A DNA stretch of 64,000 nucleotides from Trichoplax sp. H2 (lineage: Eukaryota > Placozoa > Uniplacotomia > Trichoplacea): assembly GCA_003344405.1 (NCBI GenBank), contig NOWV01000123.1, positions 124,001-188,000 of the forward strand, in the 5' to 3' direction. The notes below the pieces were generated by a model that had not been told where the DNA came from, did not search any database, and saw only the letters and a list, made by a program, of their open reading frames with translations. The translations under genes were made by a program, and so were the position numbers. Shown here piece by piece: positions 1-11,198 of this stretch; within the stretch, counting starts at the first letter, position 1; each line of letters opens with the position of its first letter.

Positions 1-129
1 TACCGATTGGTATATCCTGTTAAATGCTTATAAGTGAATAATTGACCCATTACAATCTTCAGTTGTTGTTTCGTATGTTACGTAATTTTATAAAAATCTT
101 ACCTTAAGATCTTATTGGAATATTTTTAG

Positions 130-3108
130 ATAGCGTCGATTTACCATTTGATTTAAATCAGATACGGGATCTATCGGCTAGGTTAAGAGATGCAGCTGTT
201 GGTATAATTGGAGTCTGTCATTCTCGGCGAAGTAACCATCATTCTTCTTCAATGATTGCATTTAACAAAAGGCCTACGATAGAAGATAACAAAGCAAAAC
301 TAACACAACAGTGGAGTTTTTACGAATGGCTAACTGTTTGCAGAAGTGTTACAAAACTGGTTAAACACCTATATGATCGAGATTCACGCCTATCATTTTG
401 CCAGCCGAACCATTGGTTGTCGCCATTAGCTAATATTCAGATTGACAACGTAAGATTATCTACTGAAATTTTTCACTTTGTACAGTTCACAACTTAAAAG
501 GGTTAACCATTTATTTTTGGAAAACATAGCTGGACTTAGAGTACTTTTTTAAAGATGAAGGTATAGCCTATGTTTCATGCGTTATTATTAACTTAGTACC
601 TGATTGAAACTGCAATAAACACGTATGTATAAACTCACTTTTCTAATTAGAAATGAGAGGGCGTCCAACTCAAGAAGTAGCGCTGGTACAAGAGCTGCCA
701 TTTGTCGTTTCCTTCCAAGATAGGATAAAGGTCAGCACATTATCTGTTTTATAATGGCGAATCATGTAATCTTTTAATATCATGCAATCATTGCTCCAAA
801 TCATTAAGTTCGATATATTCTAACCTCTCTGTTATAGATCTTACACTACCTTGATCGCTTAGATGCAGATGCTAACTCGACTGGTTTAGAACAATTTATG
901 ATGGGCTCTCTAAGTGCTGTAGTAAAGCGTGGTAGAATGTATGAAGATGCATTTAATGCGCTAACGAAGGAGAAAGGTTAGTAATCATCTACTATTATAG
1001 CGTAGCCACTTTTGCATTTCAGTGTTACTTATGTAATTTTAATTTTATTACTCATATGCGTATGTTGATAGCGCCAAATTTGAAGAAAAAGATTCGTGTT
1101 ACAATTTTAAATGAACAAGGATTAGAAGAAGCGGGCATAGATGGTGGCGGGTTGTTTAGGTATTATTTTTGTTACGTTTTATCTGCTGTCAACTTTGTAT
1201 TTATATTTATGTACTACGATTTAATCGCTTTTTGCTGCAGGGAATTTCTGACCGAGGTCTTAAAGGAAGGATTTAATCCGAACTATGGTCTTTTTAAGCT
1301 CACGCAAGATGGTTGTTTATATCCAAATTCAAATGTAAAGCTTCTTTTATCCGTTAATTAATTATAAATTAATTTTACAAACGCGAATTTAAGCGTACAC
1401 CGGTATTGGTAGTGTTGTAGCAACGATATATTATGATTATAATTATTGATACTCTTTACAGGTACCGGTTATAATTTCAAACTTTCGCGATCATTACTAC
1501 TTCTTAGGTAGAATTCTTGGTAAAGTAAGTTAAACTTTGCAAATATCAATTTTGTAGGATTTAATGTAATGAGATTACATTCTTAACTCTTATGTTCGCT
1601 TATGAAGGCAATATTTGAAAAGCATCTTGTTGAGTTACCGTTAGCTGGATTCTTCTTAAGTAAAATCCTAAGTGATAATAGTGAAGTCGGTATCCATCAT
1701 TTGGCTTCGCTAGATCCTGTGATGTACAAGTGTGTATAGCTTCTGGAACATTGTTGATGATATATTTTGTGTATTTAGTTTATTTTTGAAACTAAGAAAT
1801 TTGTTTAATATGTTTTTATTAATTACATCACTATCACATACAGAAATTTGTTGTCATTAAAGAGCTATCAAGGGGATATAGCAGACCTGGAACTCAACTT
1901 TACAGTCGTTAATGAAAATCTTGGCGAAGCGGAGGTATGATAAATAATAATATAATAATGATTTCAAGAAACAATTTATTAAGTAAATTTTATATCTTTT
2001 GCTTATTACGTTGCTATACAAGAATGACAGTATGAGAAATGATTATATTACTTTTAAATTATTAATATAGGTCGTTGATTTAAAACCTGGTGGCCAAAAT
2101 ATTGCCGTTACACCAGAAAATCTAATTGAGTACATTCATAAACTAGCAGATTATAAATTGAATAAGGAGGTAAATACTTGTAAGGTATCATACATACATA
2201 ACACCATATATTCGTTATATTTAGTCTTTTCTAAACGCTTTATATTGTGTGATTTTTAAGGTGTTGCATAAGAACAGTTTAAATTTATTTTATTTAAATG
2301 CGATAGATACGTCGACAGTACTTAGCTTTTAGAGAAGGACTTGCTGATGTAATCAATATTGAATGGTTAAGACTCTTCAATCAGCACGAACTTCAGGCAT
2401 GATTTTATTCTCTCTTTAAAGCGCGATGTGTAATTAATAAATCTAATGCGATATTATAATACATACAGGTCCTAATATCTGGCGCCGAAGTGCCGATAGA
2501 TCTACAAGATTTAAGAGCTAATACAAACTATTCAGGTACCTAGCTAATTGTCTTCTTCGAAATAACTGATGCTTTGCTATTACTTCACAATTATACGCTT
2601 ATATGTAACTTCCTACTATGACTTGATGACTTGAATTGTTAATTATGAAATTATATACTGCAGGTGGCTATAGCGATAATGACGAATATATTAATATGTT
2701 CTGGGATGTAGCCGAGGATTTTACAGACAAACAACGCAGAAAGTTATTAAAGTTTGTTACTAGCTGTTCAAGGCCTCCACTGCTAGGCTTTAAGGTACTC
2801 TTTATTAATTTAAGCGGCATCGAAAAGAGTCCTCAGTCGTACCATAAATTAAAAAATCATTTTCATTCTGTTTCCGTTATTCTGATCAATCAACGTGTTA
2901 ATTACTTCTATTTGAAACATGTTTTATTTAGGAGTTGTTTCCGGCATTCTGCATTCACGGATCAGGCGAGAGCAATGATGAAACGCGACTACCTTCGGCT
3001 AGCACCTGTATGAACTTGTTGAAATTACCAAGATTTCGCAGTCGGGATATTTTAAAAGAAAAGCTGACTTATGCTATAGAATCTAATTCTGGATTCGAAT
3101 TAAGTTAA
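130..3108 (+). CDS. UBE3C: HECT E3 ubiquitin ligase, UBE3C type (5'-truncated by window edge)
   Basis: C-terminal half of a HECT-domain E3 that transfers ubiquitin from E2 to substrate through a catalytic Cys; UBE3C family members extend chains on proteasome-bound substrates. Exons read: 130-449, 651-730, 838-976, 1072-1159, 1241-1334, 1462-1524, 1608-1729, 1844-1934, 2071-2169, 2307-2396, 2469-2535, 2664-2794, 2932-3108. The product reads [39 protein letters not shown], then [10 protein letters not shown] with the catalytic Cys codon at 3007-3009, ending in [15 protein letters not shown] and the block around IHHLASLDP fit UBE3C better than UBE3B. The intron after 2396 starts with GC, not GT. 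The join between 449 and 651 does not keep frame, so an exon or part of one there is unresolved. The N-terminal half lies left of the window. Confidence 0.9.
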
Positions 3109-4394
3109 CTTTACTTATATCGGATAAATGAATGAAATAGCAGTTTATATTGCATCACAATAAAATTATACTATCTAGGATGTTAACATGATCAATTTCT
3201 TGGTTGTAACTTATTGCCTTATTTTTAGCATCATAGTTTGAATTCAGATTCAGACGCGATTTAAAGTAATCTTTGATAATCATTTAAGTATGACATTTAC
3301 ATTGGAAATGTTGATTTATTGTAAAAAACAAATCGGTACCCAATTTTGTAAGACATTTTAAGCTCATAACGTAATAAATCGCCATGAAGCAAATTTTACT
3401 CTATCACGATGTCGCTTGACTTCATTTCTAGTAAAGACGATTGTGTTGTATGCATTTTAATTTATGTAAAACTATTATCTAAAATTAATCCAGCAATATA
3501 CCAGATACTAGATTGAGGTAAACTTCGAGTTAATCACTCGTAGTCATCACTCGGTGATGATACCTTTTGTTATACATTATCCAAAGGCATTATTTTTACA
3601 ATTTTAACATTTTCGGAGTCAAGTCTATTCTATTAAAATAGATAGTAACATAAATTACTTCCCTATCATTTTAATGGGCGTAATCATGCTACTTAATTCT
3701 ACTGTATTTTGAGCGATGTTTGCTATCGTAATATCAAATGTAAAGTATACATTAAACACCGGCATGAGGTAAAATATTTACTCGTTAATAAATGACAATC
3801 AGTATTCAATACTTCTGTTATTTAATTAGTAGTATCGATAAGTACCGTAGCTGTTTAAATTTAGATCATGCTTAGCATACGTATGGCCGAAGTTGTTTGT
3901 AAACAGTTTAACTAGAGATTTAGATAAAAATACTACTATGAAGTCCCAGCATTAATTAACAACTAATAGCAGCATCGATAAACTGCAAGCTGTGAACACA
4001 AAGAGTGAGCTCAAGATTATTAGTAGTTTTACACGAAATTTCTCATAGTTGCCAATGATTCTTACTAGTACCTGGTTAACCCGCCTTTTTATAGTAGAAA
4101 AATACTCCTACTTCCCCGGTAGCTTAGCTTGCTTGTAATCTTAATTATATGCATGCAAAGCAAAAACACATAGTATAGCAAGTCGCAAGAATGACAAATT
4201 GTAACAATCACTTTCTGTCTATAATTTTCGTTTATTGTTATTACAATTAAACAATTAACTATAAATATATAGATATAGATATATACATATGAATGTATCT
4301 CCAGATATTAGGGAAATGGTTTAAACCGCCTATAACGTAATTACATGTATATCTAATTCAGGTAATAACGCTTATTAGTACAGCAGAAGGTAGA
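3109..4394. other. Convergent spacer, no gene seen
   Basis: About 1.3 kb between the stop codons of the UBE3C-type gene (+) and Asterix (-). AT-rich, no open frame of note, no recognisable RNA gene. It should hold both 3' UTRs and polyadenylation sites. Confidence 0.6.
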
Positions 4395-6654
4395 TTAGGT
4401 AAATAAATTGCCCATTGGCTGAGGATTCTGTAGATAAGACATTACCACAGATGAAACAGATAACCTAGTGAGAAGAAAGCACATGGGTCTTCAGTAATGA
4501 TATAAATGCAATAGAATCTGGAATATCTATGAGCATAGTAAGCTATTCAAGTTAGCAATCACATCGTAGATGTACAGATACAACCAGAATCCTGCGCAAC
4601 GTTTTTGATGTATCACCACATAGCAGTGTAAAATTAATTTGGTACACTAACGAAATATAATTATGCAGTATGTAGGGGGTAGGCCAGGCTAAGAAAGTAC
4701 GCTTCGTATTAAGGGTTAGATGTCATATTGATATTGACTACTTGTACCTAGAGTGATTAAACGCTATTCTAGATCGTGTTTAGCATATCAATATTGAAGG
4801 TAGAGTGGTAAAGATTAGATTATCATTGATCTATTTACAGGTAGTGTATAAGTGTTTGCATCTAACTCAAACAATATCATATACAATATGATGCAGTGCA
4901 GATTATATTATGATTATACACACAGATGGGGGCCATTTCGCAAGCAAAAATTGCTTCATATTAACGGTATAACATTTTTTCGACTATTTTCACTTCACTG
5001 ACACAAACAATAAAGCGATTTCTAGTATTAAAGAGGTTCGTAACGATAATATCGTTATTAATAAATAGCTTATACTTACAGGAAGCTACTAAACAATTGT
5101 TTAGCATCATCTGACGCTCGAGCATTGGCAAAGCTTATGAAAGCACAGTAGATGGAAGCCCAGGCAGCCCATTTCATCTAATTGGTTTATTAAAAGAAGA
5201 AAAAATGATACAATTACGGATAATACGAGTATTTTAAATCCAGTTCTACATTACACAGTAAATATCTGCGCAAGTTACCAATCAAATGAATTGAAATGGG
5301 TAGAACTACACCGCTATAAAAAGAAGGTATCTAGTATAGCATTGGGTAGAAAATTTGTGTATATTTCGTATCTTTGTCATCACATTACAAGTTTATCACT
5401 GCTGTCTTATTGGATAGATCATTCTTTAACTTGGGAATCTGTAGTTTAGCCCCCAAAATAGATCACGTTTGTGTTACAGGTTAGATCGTAAGATTGTGCA
5501 AGATTTGATTGGTCACAGGAGAGATGGATGCTAAATGCGGATATTGTAATTTTTGATAAAAGAGCTGATTTCGGTCATACAGTGCGAAGTTGAAATAAGA
5601 AATAGGGAGTCTTGCTAAATGATTTTGAAGGCACTTTTATTACTCAAATGATAAGTTACTTTCAATCTGTATGTCTTGTACTATAATTTCTATTTGTGTT
5701 ATGAATTATTGTTGAACATGGGTACAATTGATTATCTACCACTTGAATAGTACGGTAGACTATAATTATAAGTTATAATCAGTTCGTATCTCCACTATTT
5801 GCATTATACTGTACAGTAAGTCGACCGCAAAGCCTATCTGAAACATTTGATAAAAGACAAACTACCCTAGTCTACAAGGTAAAGGAGCATCTTGGAAGAA
5901 TCTTTCCTTTTATTCTAATTCTATCACATCAAATTTATTACTACCTTGTATTGAACACGGATTGTCTACCTTCTAGTTATTGACTGCTTGATATAATTAC
6001 GTTTTTAATATTGCCAGAATTGTCAATTTTGTACGTTTTATCCGTATACAATAAGATATGAAAAGTTCTTGATTCAATACATGCAGTAGAACGGCACTAC
6101 AGCCATCTCTGCAAGTATATTGTGTGTAAAGAGCGAATCAATAATTGACTGTACACCAAATTGAGAAAAGTTGTATGTTTCCTGTACTTTCTGAGCTAAT
6201 TCTACCAATACAAGTATGTACGAGTCTACTGTCGAGCTAGCTGATAAAAGTATAGGCAACATTCGTTCTATGGTACATCAAAGAGAGAGATTCTACTTTA
6301 AAATTCAATCATGAACTGCAATCTATAAATACAAGGATTCATTCTATTTCACATATACACTTGGTTAGTTTTTATTTTGCATGGTAAAATAGTTATCGAG
6401 TAGAGTTGTCAATTGTAGTGGTAATTCTGATGGTAATGTGGTTGTCATGGCATGTGGGGTAGACTGGTGTGGTAAAATCTCATCCATTTCTATCATACCT
6501 TTAACATAAGGCCACACATACTAAAAATCATGCCCAATAAGTTCATATAATCAGGTAATGGATCTTCGAAAGGACTCATCGGAACAGCCTTATAACGGTA
6601 GACTTTTGCTCCATCCGAAGTTGAAAGATTAGGGTTAGGATTTGCTGCGGCCAT
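4395..6654 (-). CDS. WDR83OS: PAT complex subunit Asterix (WDR83OS)
   Basis: Small ER membrane protein that, with CCDC47, forms the PAT complex guarding transmembrane segments of multipass proteins during insertion (family knowledge). Three exons on the minus strand: 6499-6654, 5080-5177, 4395-4464; 324 nt, 107 residues (human protein 106). Exon 1 gives [18 protein letters not shown], exon 2 [19 protein letters not shown], and exon 3 [14 protein letters not shown], all diagnostic of the family; the hydrophobic stretches are in exons 1-2 and the start of exon 3. Phases 0 and 2 join cleanly. The extreme C-terminus (GNLFT) differs from the usual short Pro-rich end. The start is the first ATG, following a stretch rich in GTAC palindromes. 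All three exons are too short or too split to show up as a long ORF. Confidence 0.93.
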
Positions 6655-6719
6655 GATGGAAGTTCTTCAGCCAGGAGCTTCTTGTCTTTTACCACTACGC
6701 GTGCCTTAGACTTGGTAGT

Positions 6720-7125
6720 ACTAGTACAGTATGCCGAAATCCAGTACAATACTTGCAGTGTTCAGGTCTGGTTCAGGCCTGGTCCGGACCAGACCTGAAC
6801 CAGACCCATAAAGATTTGTAGTAGCGTATTGTACAGTGTACAGTACAAGGTTTTCTTTTAGTACTGTAGTCCACTGTACTGTACACTGTACAGTACGACA
6901 TCCATGTACGGACTACAATGTACAGTACGCTGTACTGTACTATATTGTACTGTACACTGTACGCTTCCGGTCTTGAAGTGTACAGTACAGTACTGTACAG
7001 TAAAATGACCAGCAAAATTGTCGGCCCTGAAAATTTGTTATTGAAGATGAATGGTGGGCGATCTTGCTCGCACCCTTTCCTTTTCTTTACTTTTAGCTCC
7101 ATAGACGTACAGTACAGTCTAGTAA
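6720..7125. repeat. Cluster of GTACTGTAC/TGTACAGTAC palindromic motifs upstream of Asterix
   Basis: About 400 bp in which the self-complementary words GTAC, TGTACA and TACTGTACAGTA recur many times in both phases, interrupted by unrelated sequence. It lies just upstream of the Asterix start codon, so it overlaps the expected promoter. ORFs in it are repeat translations rich in Tyr, Val, Cys and Thr and are not genes. Confidence 0.8.
6765..6806. repeat. 42-bp GC-rich perfect-junction palindrome
   Basis: Two 21-nt arms (6765-6785 and 6786-6806) are reverse complements with a single mismatch and no loop. It is strikingly GC-rich in an AT-rich context. It lies 111-152 bp upstream of the Asterix ATG, so it may be a dimer-binding promoter element or a cruciform former. 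Its function is inferred. Confidence 0.85.
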
Positions 7126-7881
7126 AGAAGAAAAATTACTAATACACTACTGCAAGTAACTGCAACTGCTTGCAGTACTATCAATGGAGACTCCTGGTTA
7201 TGGAATACACTCATAGAAGTGTACTGCATAGAAGATTCAATATATTCAATATATTAACTTAACTCAAAGTATAGTATACCTGTACTGTTTTTCCTTGCTG
7301 AAAGCGACAAAAACAGACAACCCCTGTTGATTACCAAGTACTGTCCTATTTACAGGTATGCTAGCAAAGAGATGGACGATCACTAAAATTTCACTAGCCG
7401 CCTACAGAGATAGAATATTTTCGAGGGAAAATGAACGATATGCCACTATATTTTCGATAATAGTTAACCGCCAGGGACTTGCAAGAGTAGAATTTCTCTT
7501 ACAAGTCTGTGGTTGTAAACTGCACGGTGGACGTTTCCAGTCATTCCATTTCAATGAAACATAACATAGTCCCTGAAAATACTGTACAGTACAGTAGTTT
7601 GCCTCTCTATTAATATAATTATTATTATTTTTATTGGCATTCAATAGCCCATTGATAGCTATCGCCCTTCTCTTTCTTGGACAGTTTCGGTAGTCCCTTT
7701 GCCGTACTACGACTGCGTTACTTTGCAGTATGGTAATCAGGTAATGTCCAATGGTCTGTACCAGGTACGGCACCAATGTCATATTCTATTTTTATTCATT
7801 TGTTGACACCGGCAGATGAGTCGTGGACGTCAAGTGTGCTGTGAGTGAGTGTACAGTGTACAGTCAGTCATCATAGAGAGA
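7126..7881. other. Spacer, no gene seen
   Basis: Continuation of the spacer upstream of Asterix. Two overlapping open frames run on opposite strands around 7358-7782, but neither resembles a known protein. Scattered TACTGTACAGTA copies occur, for example near 7580. Confidence 0.5.
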
Positions 7882-8566
7882 GATATTCTTCTTCAATAGG
7901 GGATTTTGTAGTATCCTTAATGACTTTAATTTACTGGTAAAAGGTATAACTATCTCCATTTTTTCAATTCAAGTCTTTGAGGATACTGTCGATTTCTCTT
8001 GTTCTACTTTATATTGGCTTTAAAATTCACTAGTCCATTTTCAAATGCAAGTCATTTGACTCTCTACTGTACTGTACAGTGTACAGTATATGGTAGCATA
8101 AGGGTTCGTTGTACTGTATAGTCTACTATTCCGTATCATGGCCATAACGTCATAACCTGCAGTCCTGTCAATACTGTACAGTGCACAGTGTACAGTACTG
8201 CGACGGTCCTCGTACTGTAAAAGATATTCTTCAATAGGGGATTTTGCAGTATCCTTAATGACTTTAATTTACTCGTAAAAGGTATAACTATCTCCATTTT
8301 TTCTATTCAAGTCATTGAGGATACTGTCGATTTCTCTTGTTCTACTTTATGTTGACTTTAAAATTCACTAGTCCATTTTCAAATGCAAGTCATTTGACCC
8401 TCTACTGTACTGTACAGTACAGTATATGGTAGCCATAAGGGTTCGTTGTACGTACAGTATACTGTAGTCTACTATTCCGGCATCATGGCCATAACGTCAT
8501 AACCTGCAGTCCTGTCAATACTGTACAGTGCACAGTGTACAGTACTGCGACGGTCTTCGTACTGTA
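7882..8566. repeat. Tandem duplication of a ~341-bp unit
   Basis: Two adjacent, nearly identical copies: 7882-8219 and 8223-8566. Both start at the word GATATTCTTC, contain the same AT-rich body, then a run of GTACTGTACAGT motifs, and end in CGTACTGTA. Differences are a few substitutions and small indels, including a 3-bp CTT near the start and changes in the number of GTAC units. No coding potential seen. Confidence 0.9.
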
Positions 8567-11198
8567 CTCGACGATATCACACCTTCTGTACGCGACTTCT
8601 GATAGGAAAACCTAAATGAGGCTCGTCGAACTAGTGTACAGTATAGTAATAAGTTCAAAGTTGCTGGCTATGATATATTTAGTCGTCATTTGGAACTTTC
8701 CTCGCTGACAGATCTTCCATTACAGAAACATTTTCAACACCATAAACCAAAGAAATCGAAAGACTCGTCCACTTTCACTGGCGAAAAACACCTGTGAAAT
8801 GATGTACGTTAGCGCATATTTGTATCAGAATAGTGATAAATAACGCTCTTTTATGCCAATACAGCCTGAAAGATCAGCAATGTTTACAGTCCATGTTAGA
8901 CGGATCATGACTACCCTTATTGAAATTGTTTTATCCATCTATTTCAGTCTCAGATTCCTCTTCTTTTTTCCTCATCTAGACAACTACGCTTTCCTTCATA
9001 ATAGCCATGTTTAGAGTAGTTAAGTGCATTAATGGACTCTACTCAGTGCTAGAATTAGTCGATATACATTCAAAGGTTACAGTCTATCAAGGCCAGTTGG
9101 TAATATAATAAGTAAGTATTCACCTATCAACTACCCCTTTCTTATACAGTACAAAACAAAATGTTCAAATCCCAATATTTTTCTTACAATCCAGATGTAA
9201 GCCTTCAAAATTTCAAATTCTTGACATGCTTTTAAAAGACATGCAAGAATTGTAGAGGAGTGTCGCAACTTGTATTTTAACGGTCTATAGAGAGTAGACG
9301 AAAATTGATTTCAGTCAAGTAAAGTGGAAGAATTGCCAAAATTTGTAGAAGGTATTACAGTACTGTTAGAACTTGACATCATCGTAGACTTGCGGTACAG
9401 TACGTAATAGTAAAACACGATCATCATACTTGGTCTTGAAAATACTCCCAACTATCTACTGTATCTACCTGATTTTAACGACTGAAATTCGACTTACCGT
9501 ATTGGCCTTCGAAGAGCTCTTTACCATCATTAATCATTAGTCATTATTGTCGTAGCGACAAGAAAAAGTCGGAATAGATATACTGTATACGCGTAGAGCT
9601 ATTAAAACCATTAATTTATGGAACTAGACACTGTCGACAGCCATGTTGAGTTAAGAAGTCAATCCTCCCTCATACACGCAAAATCTCCATATACATATGC
9701 GATTACGCGTACATACGAATATATCGTAAGAAAGTTATACACTGTGCAATGCACATTAGCAGTATCTGAAATGTTTTAATGAAGAAATGACTAGTTGACT
9801 TGAATCACTTCTTGGAATTCACTAAAATTGACTGAAACACTAACGTAGGTTATAATTTGTACGTGATAATTGTGGTAGTGGCAACTTGCAAGGATGTTCT
9901 GTATTTATTGTTGGAGTCTGTTCTAACGTAATCCAATGCATCAGTAATGCTACTTTCAAAGTTAAATCCAAGAATCATTCTAGTGCTGATATGAACTGTT
10001 TTTTGATAGCACATTGAAAGTATTCACTAAGTTATTTGGCGATACTGTGATGACCTTTTTTCAATACATCCTATCCAGAATGTTTGTATGCTGTTGGCAC
10101 TTTATCGTGTCTTCTATACTTTCGCTTTGAATGGCTCATGGAAAATTAATTAATTATGTGCGGGTATAGCAAAAGCGATTTCTTTTTTTTTCTATCACCT
10201 TGCTTGATAAAACAGCATTGAATTGCAAAGTTGAATTTCTCTACACTGAGTTTATTAGTAAAAGATACAGTAGTATTCATTTTTGACTGATGGAATAGAT
10301 TCCCTATCTACGACTATGCTTGATATTCTATTAAGTTGACAATAAATCGATCCTAATGCTGCTATGATAAATTCATATGCGCTTTTATGAATCCTAGTGG
10401 TCTTGATCTCACTTTGTTGTCACTTTCAAGTCTGCAAATAGTTTTTAGCGGCATTGAAGGACTGCAACGCTCGAGATAATTTCGCTACAGTGTTAAAAAT
10501 CTTCATGATAAATACGTACGTATACCTGGCTTTAGCTTGCATTACGTAACAAATTCGGAGAACAAAAACAGCGAGCCAACTCTGTCCTGAAATGATGGAG
10601 ATTGCCACTTCATTTACCTGCTCAAGTCGTTACTTGGTAGCTGCATCAAGTAGGCAATAGTGCCCTTGTTATACTTTACGGCTTATGAGCCGTATTATTT
10701 CAAAGACCCTCAATTAGTTTCGATATGCCATCCTACACCTTACATACGTACGCTCTTGCATCTCGAGTTGAAATTTTTCTGATCCAATATGTATTTAAGC
10801 TACGATTCGCATAATTGTCCATTTTATTAGTATTACGGTTATGTGAATTGCTGTAGGTTTTGTCAATTTCTGTAATTTTTAAATTTAATTTTTTTATTGT
10901 CGACGACATTGATTTTAATTATACAGTAATTATTGGTAGCGGAAACTAGCCCTCTATCATTAGGTAATACTGCAAATCTTTAATAAATGACAAAATACCA
11001 TATTCTATAATGTACGTATAGTAGGTATAGAATACGTAATCATCTAATCTATCTTCACAATAAATTCGAATCATCATGATCAATACTGAACGATTGAAAA
11101 CAACCACTGTACCTGCAGCGCTATTTCATTAATTAATTTTAATCTAAAGTATATTTTCTTTTTCGCATGGATTTAAAGCATTTCAATTAGGTTTCAAA
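8567..11198. other. Spacer upstream of SARA, no gene seen
   Basis: About 2.6 kb of AT-rich sequence between the duplicated repeat and the SARA start. Six-frame reading gives only short open stretches without recognisable motifs. It should hold the SARA promoter and 5' UTR. Confidence 0.5.

Noticed and set aside
6074-6262. 62-aa minus-strand frame and a 40-codon frame at about 6360-6480
   Set aside because: Both lie inside Asterix intron 1, which is framed by exons that join in phase; no homology recognised.
6624-6642. TTAGGGTTAGG telomere-like repeat
   Set aside because: It is the antisense of Asterix codons for Asn-Pro-Asn-Pro-Asn in exon 1; only two units, no array.
6773-7142. Overlapping 109-aa (-) and 74-aa (+) open frames
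   Set aside because: They are translations of the GTAC palindrome cluster, with Tyr/Val/Cys/Thr repeats typical of that word, not of a protein.
7358-7782. Two opposing open frames (68 and 126 aa)
   Set aside because: Mutually antisense, no motif, in repeat-rich spacer; most likely chance.
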